A stretch of DNA of 64,000 nucleotides from Gemella haemolysans ATCC 10379. GTDB taxonomy: Bacteria > Bacillota > Bacilli > Staphylococcales > Gemellaceae. A program made the translations under genes and the position numbers. This document shows, in pieces, positions 1 to 8,264 of the stretch; position 1 is the first letter of the stretch; each line of letters begins with the position of its first letter. A model generated the notes under the pieces. The model made no database searches and was not told the DNA's origin. It saw only the letters and a program-made list of their open reading frames with translations. Location: the NCBI RefSeq assembly GCF_000173915.1, contig NZ_ACDZ02000009.1, forward strand, positions 145,854-209,853, given 5' to 3'.

Positions 1-1318
1 TCACATCTGTAATATATACATAGTGATTTCCTTGTTCATAAGTATAACCATAGATTTCTGTAGCTATGTATTCATACGCTCCTCCAGATCCCCATATTGT
101 ATTCCCATTAGCACGACCTGTAGGGCGAATTTTACCTTTCCATAGTTCTGCTTCGCGTCCAAGTTTCTGAGCTTCTGTTTTTGACAGAGGAATATCAGTA
201 CGACCACTTATCCCTGCTTTTCCACTATTAGATGCAAGAACCTCAGTGTTTTCAGATTGATATCCATGAACATAAATTTTATAATTCTGATTTCCATCTA
301 AAATTTGATAAGATTTACCTGTAGAACCAAGAAATTCACCATTTTCTTTTCTTAGTTCTTTAGAAGCAGCTGTATACCCTTCATTAGCTGAAAGAGCTAC
401 TCCGTATTTACCATCACGGCGAACACCTGCATTTTCTAACTCAGAGTATACTGCTTTAATAGAGTTTCCAAGTTCTTCTAGGCTTCTAGCGATTTGTTCT
501 TTTGTTGTTTCATCATTACCAAGTAATTCGTTAGCTACTTTGATAACTTCTTCATTTTTAGCTACAGCTTTTTCTACAGCTGGTTTTGCTTCTAATTTAA
601 CTTCATTTTTACGAATTGCTTCTTTAGCAAGTACGTTTGTTACTTCTGCTTCTGAAGTTACTTGAGTTAATTCTTTTTTAGCTTCTTTAACTTCTGCTGT
701 TTGTTTTTCTTCAGATTTCGCTTTAGCTTCGTCTTTTTTAGCTTCTTCTTTCGCTGCTACTGCAGTTGCTTCTGACTCTGCTACTGCTTTAGTTAATACA
801 TTAAGTGTTGTTACTTTTGCATTAACTTCGTCTTGAGTAGCATCAGCTTTTTCGAATACTTCTTTTGCTTTCGCTAATTCTTCACGAGCTGTTTTTAATA
901 CAGCTTCATCAGCATTTTTAGCTGCTTTTAATTTTTGCTCTAAGCTATCAATGTTTGCTTTTAGAGCTGTTTTATCAGCTGCTTTTGTTTCAGGAGTTTC
1001 TGCCCCTACTTTTGCTGCTACTGCTGCAGAAACACTTTCTTTAGTGTTTTCTACTTTCGCTGTTTTTTCTACAGCTTTAGGTGCTTCTTCTTTTACACCT
1101 GCATTTGTTGCGTTATCCTCAGTTGTGTTGTTTGACACTTCTTCAGATGCTTGAGCTACTGCTCCAGCTCCTAAGAAAATACTCGCACCGATTACTACTG
1201 ATGCTGTACCAACTTTGAATTTTTTGATAGAATATGATTCTACTTTTGTACCTTCTTTAGTGGTTTTTAAGTACTTATTATTTTTTCCTCCTTTGGTATA
1301 TCTTTTTAACTTCTTCAG
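1..1318 (-). CDS. YSIRK-type surface adhesin, 5' part only (C-terminus beyond window)
   Basis: An open frame runs off the left edge of the window, giving about 439 residues. The N-terminus is basic, followed by YSIKKFKVGTASVVIG, a YSIRK/G-S type export signal, and a hydrophobic stretch ending AVAQA. Next comes a Lys/Glu/Ala-rich, probably coiled-coil stalk of roughly 250 residues. A more globular part follows, with motifs such as IKAVYSELENAG and YKIYVHGYQSEN. The stalk plus EAVY-like segment resembles the same region of the giant adhesin at 10885-16605, so the two are probably paralogous at the N-terminus. No ATG, GTG or TTG lies between the upstream in-frame TGA and the signal peptide. The only candidate is CTG at 1316-1318, with AGGTGAG about 8 nt upstream. 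An LPXTG anchor would lie outside the window. Ligand unknown. Confidence 0.75.
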   Translation of the reverse strand, partial: MKKLKRYTKGGKNNKYLKTTKEGTKVESYSIKKFKVGTASVVIGASIFLGAGAVAQASEEVSNNTTEDNATNAGVKEEAPKAVEKTAKVENTKESVSAAVAAKVGAETPETKAADKTALKANIDSLEQKLKAAKNADEAVLKTAREELAKAKEVFEKADATQDEVNAKVTTLNVLTKAVAESEATAVAAKEEAKKDEAKAKSEEKQTAEVKEAKKELTQVTSEAEVTNVLAKEAIRKNEVKLEAKPAVEKAVAKNEEVIKVANELLGNDETTKEQIARSLEELGNSIKAVYSELENAGVRRDGKYGVALSANEGYTAASKELRKENGEFLGSTGKSYQILDGNQNYKIYVHGYQSENTEVLASNSGKAGISGRTDIPLSKTEAQKLGREAELWKGKIRPTGRANGNTIWGSGGAYEYIATEIYGYTYEQGNHYVYITDV

Positions 1319-1674
1319 TGATAACTCTCACCTAGGGTCAATATTATGTAGAAATTATAATGAAAAACACAAAAAATATAACAGAATTTTTTATATTTTC
1401 TAAATAGTTTCTATACACAATACTTTCCCAAAATACAAATTAAATATATACTCTTAATTTTACTAATTTGTATATACATTTTACTGATTTTGAAATTTTT
1501 ATTGATTTCATTTACTATATTACCAAAATTTATTATATTATGTCTATTTAAAACCTTGTTAACATGTTCTAATAATTCTTAAATCAGTGTATTTTTTATT
1601 AATTTTTCAATACTCTCTATCGCCAACGAAACCCTATCCATACCCCATAAAAGTTGTCTAACCAACTCTGCCTC

Positions 1675-1703
1675 GTTATATAAAACTCTAAAATTCAAGT
1701 CAA
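1675..1703 (-). promoter_or_regulatory. Sigma-A-like promoter for the truncated adhesin
   Basis: On the minus strand: TTGACT (1698-1703), 17-nt spacer, TATAAC (1675-1680). It would give a leader of about 350 nt before the proposed CTG start. The first 60 nt of that leader are much less AT-rich than the surroundings and contain a small hairpin (AGTTG / CAACT). Confidence 0.55.
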
Positions 1704-1980
1704 TTATTTTAAAAAATTTTTTCTATATTTTTTAAAAAATAGAAAAATTTACTTAGAAATTACAGTTAACAATATATATTTAGAAATTCTACAAAAACAA
1801 CATCTACTACATATATGTAAGGATTTATGATGATTTTCATTTTCAATTAAAACACATTTAAAATAACTTGAAAATCAATAATTTTTTACTTAAAATATAC
1901 TCTAAAAAACCTTAAATATATTTACTATTCTAAAAGATCACTCTACATATGAGCTCAAATCCATACATTCTATACAATTT

Positions 1981-2020
1981 CCCCTTATACTATGAACTTC
2001 TTCCCCCTTACTATGAACTT
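1981..2020 (+). repeat. Paired direct repeats upstream of a promoter (possible LytTR-type site)
   Basis: CTATGAACTT occurs at 1990-1999 and again at 2011-2020, each preceded by a CCCTTA-like stretch. The copies start 21 nt apart, two helical turns, and end 7 nt before the -35 of the promoter at 2028-2056. This geometry is typical of LytTR-family response-regulator sites (AgrA, ComE, BlpR class). The assignment is an inference; no such regulator is encoded in the window. Confidence 0.35.
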
Positions 2021-2027
2021 GTTACTA

Positions 2028-2056
2028 TTGACCTAGTGCTAGTCGTATGTTAGAAT
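2028..2056 (+). promoter_or_regulatory. Promoter upstream of the YwqG-family gene
   Basis: TTGACC (2028-2033), 17-nt spacer, TAGAAT (2051-2056). The next plus-strand gene starts at 2280, implying a leader of about 215 nt. Confidence 0.5.
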
Positions 2057-2279
2057 GAAGGCGTGGAGCTACATACATTAAAATCTTGACAAATGTATAA
2101 TAGAGTTTATTAAAAAAATTAGATTAACGACAATAAAGCAAGCACTTTTAGTTTAATCACTTAAAAAACTTTCCACAAATTTATAACAACAATAATCGAT
2201 AAAGTATTGACAGTTTATAAACTTAAACTGTTTTTCAAACAAGACTACTAAATTACAAACATGTATACCGGAGGGTTTT

Positions 2280-3113
2280 ATGATTACAATCGAAGATATC
2301 AATAAGGTAATAGAAAAAATAAAAAACGAGAACACAAAAGAGTACATTAGCATTTCTATCAATGGAGATAGAGGTCTTAATGTTAAAACTAGTAAATTCG
2401 GGGGAGTCCCTTACATCGCACAAGATACTGAGGTACCGGTAGATGCAGAAGGAAATCAACTTGCACTACTAGCTCAAATCAACTGTACTGAACTTCCAGA
2501 AAATGATATTTATCCTAAAGAAGGATTACTGCAATTCTGGATTTCACGCGATGATTCTTTCGGATTATTTTCTAAAGGAACTAATGTTGTAAAATACATC
2601 AAAGATATAGATGAAAACATAACAAACGGAGATGTACTAAGTAAGTATCATCTTCCTAGTGAAGACAACGACGAGGAATATTCTCCATTCCAAGAAAGGG
2701 ATGCATCATTTGCATTAACATTCAACAAAGGAACTTCAACAATTACAGCTACGGACTTCTTATTCGAAGATATCGCAAAAGACGCTATCCGAGAGTTATT
2801 CCCAGAGGAACAAGTAGAAGATTTATACGAAGACCTTGATAGTGAGGTTTATGAAAAACTATTTAAAGCATTCGAGGGAGTTAAACACGCTATCGGCGGT
2901 TATCCAACATTCGTTCAATGGGATCCTCGTGACCCTGAGAATAAAGAAGCATACAATACAATGTTACTTCAAATAGAAAGTGAATGGGATCCTAATACAA
3001 AAGACAATCTTATTATGTGGGGCGATTCAGGAGTTGCAAACTTCTTTATAAACAAAGAAAAATTAGCAAACTTAGACTTCGAAGATGTACTATTCAACTG
3101 GGATTGTTGTTAA
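2280..3113 (+). CDS. YwqG/DUF1963 family protein
   Basis: A 277-residue soluble protein. KFGGVPYIAQ near residue 39, ALLAQINC near 62, GGYPTFVQWDPRDP and the C-terminal MWGDSGVANFFI ... FNWDCC are hallmarks of the YwqG (DUF1963) family. The family is widespread in Firmicutes and its biochemical role is not established. The start is supported by GGAGG six nt upstream of the ATG. Length is normal for the family and no signal peptide is seen. The gene is monocistronic: it has its own promoter (2028-2056) and a strong terminator (3228-3267). Confidence 0.85.
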   Translation: MITIEDINKVIEKIKNENTKEYISISINGDRGLNVKTSKFGGVPYIAQDTEVPVDAEGNQLALLAQINCTELPENDIYPKEGLLQFWISRDDSFGLFSKGTNVVKYIKDIDENITNGDVLSKYHLPSEDNDEEYSPFQERDASFALTFNKGTSTITATDFLFEDIAKDAIRELFPEEQVEDLYEDLDSEVYEKLFKAFEGVKHAIGGYPTFVQWDPRDPENKEAYNTMLLQIESEWDPNTKDNLIMWGDSGVANFFINKEKLANLDFEDVLFNWDCC

Positions 3114-3227
3114 TTAAGACTCTCTCAAATTCGGAGCACAGAGAAAAATAAGAAATGAGACTTAGACAACAATTTGTTGCTTATATTTTCTATTATTTAA
3201 TACACTACCTTACTTAATGAAATATTC

Positions 3228-3267
3228 AAAAGGACAGAGAGTAAAAATTTACTTTCTGTCCTTTTTT
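3228..3267 (+). terminator. Factor-independent terminator
   Basis: AAAAGGACAGA pairs with TCTGTCCTTTT, and the stem extends inward with few mismatches. It is followed by a T run and closes the YwqG-family transcript. Confidence 0.8.
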
Positions 3268-3293
3268 GGGAGTATATATTTGATTATAATTTT

Positions 3294-3540
3294 TTAGATA
3301 CCCATAACATTCTCCAAACCACAACATGGACAAGTTGGATAACCAAAATCTTGACTATCAGCCTCAAAATAACTATATAGTAATTCTCTTATTTATTAAT
3401 CTCTATTTTTTACCTTTATTATTTTAAACCTTATCGCTTCAAATTTTAGACTCTTTGTAAAATTAGATATTGGAATTTTTTCCATATCCCGAATTTAATG
3501 TACAAGCAAAATAAACCTCTTTCGGAATTTTATTTTTGAG
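3294..3540 (-). pseudogene. Degraded small gene with C-terminal CPCC zinc-ribbon-like motif
   Basis: Reading the minus strand from about 3540, one frame gives KIPKEVYFACTLNSGYGK. Removing one base from the A-run (T-run on plus, about 3475-3481) makes it continue into PISNFTKSLKFEAIRF and then KIIKVKNRD. Two in-frame stops follow, and the same frame resumes as YFEADSQDFGYPTCPCCGL before a stop at 3294-3296. The pieces read as one former protein with one frameshift and one or two nonsense codons. Paired cysteines (C-P-C-C) suggest metal binding. No family is assigned and no start was found. Confidence 0.45.
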
Positions 3541-3579
3541 TTATTTTCGTGTTTTCAAACTACATAATATAATTTAAAC

Positions 3580-6500
3580 TTATTTTTCTTCTCGGCGTTT
3601 TCTTACACTCATCACTAGGGCGGCTAGCATTGTCATGAAACCTAGAGTAGTAACACCTGATGAAACTTCACCTGTATTCGGTAATCTTTCTGATTTTTTT
3701 CTATTTCCATTACTTAACGTAACTATACGTTCCTCAAGATCTTCTACAGTCGGTAAATCTTGAAGTTGTTCTTTCGGATTCGGTATAGGTTCAACAAGTG
3801 ACCCCTTATACTCAGGCACTTCTACTATAGTTGGTCTATCCGACGGAACTCCTCCTTTATATTCTGATATTTCTAACACTAGTGGTTTTTCAGATGATAC
3901 CCCTCCTTCAAATTCAGGAATGTACAGTACAGGTGGTTCTGTCGATACCACCCCTCCTTCGTATTTTGGTATTCCCAATACAGGGGGATTTATCGATGAT
4001 GCTCCTCCTTCATATTCTGGTACTTCTAATACCGGAGGCTCTTCAGAAGACACTCCATCCTCATATTCTGGCACTTCATTTTTCGGTGCATCTGATGGCA
4101 CTTGCCAAGTTGGTTTTACAGGAATATCGTAATCATATTGATAGACTACTGTCGTCGTTCCTTCTACTATTTTCCCTGTTTCTGCAGTTACATTGTTAAA
4201 TTTAGCTGAAACTGGATAAACTCCATGGTATTTATATACTTTTCCATCTGTAGTCGTTATTTTTTCTACTAATTTTTCTTTAGCATTGTAATCTTGTGTA
4301 GACCACTCTTTAACTTCTTCTCGAGTTGATACTACTTTATCACCTGATTTTGTAGTATATGTGTAAGTTGTTTTTAAAACAGCATCTTTTACTAACGTTT
4401 CCGCTGGTTTTATTTCATTTCCTTCTGCATCAACATACTTAACAACTACAGAACCCGCCACTTCTTTTTCCGTAGGCTTCGTATCTTCTTTAGTTACTAA
4501 GCGATAAACATAGGTAACCTGTGTTTTTTCTTTATTGATTATTCCTTCTTCAGATGCAGAACCTTCTTTTAATCCTAAGTACTCATAAGTAAATCCTGTT
4601 TTATCACCTAAAATTGTTTTATATCTTTTCGCAGTAGCATCATAAGTAGGTTCTAAGTTTTCTGTAATTTTCTCTTCCCCTACTTTTGTAGAACCTGAAA
4701 GAACATCGTATGTTTTCACTTTTACATAAGCTACATCTTTAGCAATCACTTCAGATGATTTCAACACTTCTCCTGATTCAGATTCATAGTTCACACTAAC
4801 AGATCCTACTTTTGTATTTTCAATTTTCACCGGTGAATCAGATAATTTTGTAGATAATCTATAATAATGATTTACAACTGTTTCTCCTTCTCCCATCACT
4901 TTATAAGCACGAATCGGAGTAATTATTTCTTTAACTTTGTAATTTGTTTCTTCTTTAGTTTTTATATCTTTCTTAGTTAATTCCGTCTCATTTGTAGTTG
5001 AATTTTCATTAACAACATTAATATTACTTAAGTCGTCAGAAATTGTCACAATACCTTTATTCACATATACAGAATCTTCTCTTGTTTCTACTTCAGGATT
5101 AACTTTTTCCCAATTGCCATAATGTTCCGGTTCTACATCTTTGTGATAAGATAGTATATAACCTTTTTGTATACCTCTATCAAACCCAAATTTCAAATAA
5201 TTTTTCTTTGTTTCTGTCACATCTTTATGATTATCATATTGATTAACAATTCTTTGAGTAGAGTCCACAGCAACAGATAAATTGTTTAATACATTTTGAC
5301 CTTCTTCAATATGCTTTCTTAAATTTTTAAGGGCCTCTTTATTTTGTTGGAAAAACATAATTCCACGGTCTGATTCTATCGCTATATCAATATTATTTTG
5401 TTTAATCATCTCTATTGCACTAGCGATATTCTCATCAACCTTAGCTTTTCTCGTTTTTAAATCTTGTTTTTCTTCATCACTTTTTGCATTTTGATTGAAG
5501 TATTCTAATATACCATATACTTCAGAATGCATAACCTCTAAAATTTCTCTTAAAGATTCTTTTTTAAAGTTATGAACTTTAGAACTAGTTATTCCAGGAG
5601 GAAAACCTTTCAAACTATTAGAATAGAATAAAGTAGTTTCGTTATTAAACGTAACTTTACCATCGTCCGCTGTACCGAAGATTTTATCCTCTCCTATCGT
5701 TGAATACACTCCAGTTAAGGGTTGATCCCAAAAAGCATAAGATGGATACCCCTGAATCCCTTCTTCTCTGACATACGGTTCAGTTTTATTATACTCTGGT
5801 GTCGCAGCAATTTTTTCTCGTCTATACTTTACTGTATTAACAGTTCTCGTACCACTTCCATGAGCATATGTATCACGATCCATGACAAGAACCGTATCCC
5901 CTTCTTTAAGAGTCACATTTTCTTTCGTGAAATCTTTAGCTGCCCCTTGCCCATTTTTCCATTTCGCAACTGCATCTTCATCACTAGATACCCCGCTAGC
6001 TTCTACGAATTTTCCATAATGTCCATCTGAAGTTTCTTCAACTAAATATACCTTCCCTGTAATTTTTCCGTAGTTTATTTCTCCTAGATTGTTGTGCATC
6101 CCTTCCGGAGAAACCGGTGCTTCTACATCATTAAATTTAGTTTTTTCATAAGTCGCTTTATTAGCAGCTACTACTTCTGAGCGAATCCATTTGTATTCTT
6201 TATTGTTAGCTTGAATTATCGCTTCTTTTCCTGTATCTTCATCGATAGCAGTACCTGTTTTTTCTACAGTTGATCCACGATAATCTTTCCCATCTGTATC
6301 GTACGCAATACCTTTCTTATCATAAGGTGTCACTACAGTTCCTTCTTCTCCAGCTACTTTTTTTGAATCTTGTAGTTTTGAATTATCATCTTCTAATAGA
6401 TAATTAACCGTTGCCTTAGATTTGAATTTTACAGAATCTGTACCATCCGCATCTCCTGTGTTTTGATTAGCTTTAGTCGGTTGATTATATCGTATATCAG

Positions 6501-6759
6501 CCACCACATCAACAGTCACTTTTTTCGCAGGATTTTGATCATCTGTAAAAGTCGTCTTAGCAGTTGATGAAACTTTTTCAAATTTACTTACAATTGTTGT
6601 TTCATTTTTCCCATCTGAACTTACATTAGCAGATGCAGTTCCACCACCAACTAACATTGCTAAACCTAAAATTGTTATTGCTCCAATTAATTTCGAATCT
6701 GTTCTACCATTTTTATACTTTCTTAGAGAAAATTTCTCTTTTTTAATATTTTTAAACAT
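3580..6759 (-). CDS. LPXTG-anchored surface protein with MucBP-like repeats
   Basis: A 1059-residue protein if translation starts at the ATG at 6757-6759, which has GAGAGGGA just upstream. A longer frame to 6822 lacks a ribosome binding site. The N-terminus has a YSIRK-like signal (KFSLRKYKNGR) and a hydrophobic segment ending GGGTASA. A long N-terminal region of unknown fold follows, then a helical stretch around residues 420-520. Next are MucBP-like modules (e.g. GSVSVNYESESGEVL and GSVVVKYVDAEGNEIKP) and about six Pro-rich repeats of the form VPEYEGGV. The C-terminus has LPNTG, a hydrophobic helix and an RKRREEK tail, so sortase A should anchor it to peptidoglycan. The likely role is adhesion; ligand unknown. 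The EYEGGV repeats resemble those in the protein at 48877-52122. Confidence 0.85.
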   Translation of the reverse strand: MFKNIKKEKFSLRKYKNGRTDSKLIGAITILGLAMLVGGGTASANVSSDGKNETTIVSKFEKVSSTAKTTFTDDQNPAKKVTVDVVADIRYNQPTKANQNTGDADGTDSVKFKSKATVNYLLEDDNSKLQDSKKVAGEEGTVVTPYDKKGIAYDTDGKDYRGSTVEKTGTAIDEDTGKEAIIQANNKEYKWIRSEVVAANKATYEKTKFNDVEAPVSPEGMHNNLGEINYGKITGKVYLVEETSDGHYGKFVEASGVSSDEDAVAKWKNGQGAAKDFTKENVTLKEGDTVLVMDRDTYAHGSGTRTVNTVKYRREKIAATPEYNKTEPYVREEGIQGYPSYAFWDQPLTGVYSTIGEDKIFGTADDGKVTFNNETTLFYSNSLKGFPPGITSSKVHNFKKESLREILEVMHSEVYGILEYFNQNAKSDEEKQDLKTRKAKVDENIASAIEMIKQNNIDIAIESDRGIMFFQQNKEALKNLRKHIEEGQNVLNNLSVAVDSTQRIVNQYDNHKDVTETKKNYLKFGFDRGIQKGYILSYHKDVEPEHYGNWEKVNPEVETREDSVYVNKGIVTISDDLSNINVVNENSTTNETELTKKDIKTKEETNYKVKEIITPIRAYKVMGEGETVVNHYYRLSTKLSDSPVKIENTKVGSVSVNYESESGEVLKSSEVIAKDVAYVKVKTYDVLSGSTKVGEEKITENLEPTYDATAKRYKTILGDKTGFTYEYLGLKEGSASEEGIINKEKTQVTYVYRLVTKEDTKPTEKEVAGSVVVKYVDAEGNEIKPAETLVKDAVLKTTYTYTTKSGDKVVSTREEVKEWSTQDYNAKEKLVEKITTTDGKVYKYHGVYPVSAKFNNVTAETGKIVEGTTTVVYQYDYDIPVKPTWQVPSDAPKNEVPEYEDGVSSEEPPVLEVPEYEGGASSINPPVLGIPKYEGGVVSTEPPVLYIPEFEGGVSSEKPLVLEISEYKGGVPSDRPTIVEVPEYKGSLVEPIPNPKEQLQDLPTVEDLEERIVTLSNGNRKKSERLPNTGEVSSGVTTLGFMTMLAALVMSVRKRREEK

Positions 6760-6871
6760 TATTTCCCTCTCTATTATTTTATTACTTCTCTTTATTATAT
6801 CTTTCTTACTATAAGAAATCACTAAATTTAATATCTAAATAATTTCTAAACAGCTATATATCACGTTCTCG

Positions 6872-6900
6872 ATTTTAACACATTAAATAGTTTTTATCAA
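6872..6900 (-). promoter_or_regulatory. Promoter of the LPXTG protein gene at 3580-6759
   Basis: Minus strand TTGATA (6895-6900), 17-nt spacer, TAAAAT (6872-6877). It lies about 115 nt upstream of the chosen start. Confidence 0.5.
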
Positions 6901-6929
6901 ATATTCGGCAACATTAATTCGCACTTTAT

Positions 6930-6968
6930 AAAAAAAATATCTCCCTAAGCTTTCACTCAGGAGATATT
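6930..6968 (-). terminator. Terminator of the glycosyltransferase operon
   Basis: Stem ATATCTCC / GGAGATAT followed by a T run on the minus strand, just past the stop at 7017. Confidence 0.75.
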
Positions 6969-7016
6969 AACTTAATATATTTTCACTTAATTTCAAATTA
7001 ATGAAAATTTTGTTTC

Positions 7017-8261
7017 TTAAAACCTCAAAACTTCCCTATAAATTTTTATAACTTTATTTTTTTCATACATTTTCGAGAATGTCGAAGATAAATATTCTCC
7101 ACTTTCCTGAAACACCTTCAACTTCTCTGTTAATTCTTCAAACGAATTAAATAGTTGGGTATTATCACAAACACCTGCATAATATCTGTGAGCTAAGTCT
7201 ACATTAGAAAGCAAGCAGACTAATCCTTTTGAAGATGCTTCTACCGCAGAATTAGCAAAACATTCACTTAAAGAACAAGATAAATAACCTTCATGATTTT
7301 CATACGGTACTTTTTTTACAAATCCTGCAAATTTAACATTATCGGGTAAGTTATCCTTGGTATATCCATCAGGTAAATTACCGTAGATTGTAAGTGTACT
7401 ATCAGGTGTACATCTAAATGCCTCTATCGCAACCTCACATTTTTTTATAACAGTCATATTACCAACTATACACCAATCTTTTACAGTTGTATATACTTCT
7501 CTTTTAACTTCTTCTACATAAATAGGTGGCAGGAAACTTACCTTATCCCTTCCCAATCTTTCTTCTAAAACAGGACTTGCAACAACATTAGTGCACCAAG
7601 TTTGCAAAACAAATCTCATAAATGGAGCAAGAATATTGTAGTGGGTATAAGCAAAAAGTTTTCTTCCGGTATTTTGGAAAAACTTTCGTAGTTGCAGAGG
7701 ATATTCGTTAACCATATCTATAATAAATCTATCATTAACAGTTGAATTTTCCGCAAGATATTCACTTACCAATTGCCACTGCGTTAGGGTTTCATCTGTT
7801 TCTTTTATATGATACTTATGATAATTTTCAGAAACATCACCTTCTAATACTACTCCATCTTTGTCATAAAGAATAAATTTACTTTCGTTAGGTATATATT
7901 TATATAATAGTTGTGAAGTATAACATTCAACAGTACCATCATTATAGTGAACTAATCCAACATAACCTTCTTTAGTATATTCAACTTCAGAAGCCTCTTC
8001 TAAATTTCCTAGGAAATCTTTTTTGACACAAGGTTTATCCCTAGCTATATCTGACTTTTCAAAAATTACATGATAAAAATTTTTAAAACCCAGACTTTCA
8101 AGAGTTTCTACAAAATTTGGAACAAAATTATCTAGATTTGTCAAAATCATTTTTTGTTCAACACCTATTTTTTCGAAAATATTTTGACGTGCAAGTTGAC
8201 TACTTTCGAATCCATAAATATTACGAGGAACCCCCTCTTTTATCGTAAATACTTTAACCAT
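7017..8261 (-). CDS. GT-B fold (GT4-like) glycosyltransferase
   Basis: A 414-residue cytoplasmic protein without signal or membrane helix. The C-terminal half looks like a nucleotide-sugar-binding GT-B domain: a strand entering VGNMTVIKKCEVAIEAF, then TIYGNLPDGY, then an EX7E motif (E333 and E341 in SECFANSAVE). These features are typical of retaining GT4-type enzymes such as poly(glycerol-phosphate) or Ser-rich-protein glycosyltransferases. Donor and acceptor are unknown. It is the second gene of an operon, its start lying 3 nt after the stop of the GT52-GT2 fusion gene, and has a terminator behind it. Its position between wall-protein genes makes a surface polymer or a surface protein a reasonable acceptor (inference). 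Confidence 0.75.
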   Translation of the reverse strand: MVKVFTIKEGVPRNIYGFESSQLARQNIFEKIGVEQKMILTNLDNFVPNFVETLESLGFKNFYHVIFEKSDIARDKPCVKKDFLGNLEEASEVEYTKEGYVGLVHYNDGTVECYTSQLLYKYIPNESKFILYDKDGVVLEGDVSENYHKYHIKETDETLTQWQLVSEYLAENSTVNDRFIIDMVNEYPLQLRKFFQNTGRKLFAYTHYNILAPFMRFVLQTWCTNVVASPVLEERLGRDKVSFLPPIYVEEVKREVYTTVKDWCIVGNMTVIKKCEVAIEAFRCTPDSTLTIYGNLPDGYTKDNLPDNVKFAGFVKKVPYENHEGYLSCSLSECFANSAVEASSKGLVCLLSNVDLAHRYYAGVCDNTQLFNSFEELTEKLKVFQESGEYLSSTFSKMYEKNKVIKIYREVLRF

Positions 8262-8264
8262 TTT

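Larger units (their letters stand above)
1319..2279. other. Intergenic region between divergent genes
   Basis: About 960 nt of AT-rich DNA between the truncated adhesin (minus) and the YwqG-family gene (plus). It holds a minus-strand promoter at 1675-1703 followed by a less AT-rich leader segment, and a plus-strand promoter at 2028-2056 preceded by two direct repeats. An inverted repeat (CAGTTTA / TAAACTG) lies near 2208-2230. No convincing ORF with a ribosome binding site was found. Confidence 0.6.
3114..3579. other. Intergenic region with terminator and a decayed gene
   Basis: Holds the terminator of the YwqG-family gene and, on the minus strand, remnants of a coding region (3294-3540). 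No intact gene. Confidence 0.6.

Noticed and set aside
3580..6822. Longer starts (6822, 16647, 24284, 34407, 47084) for several genes
   Set aside because: Each has an internal ATG with a good ribosome binding site, and family members begin at the shorter start.
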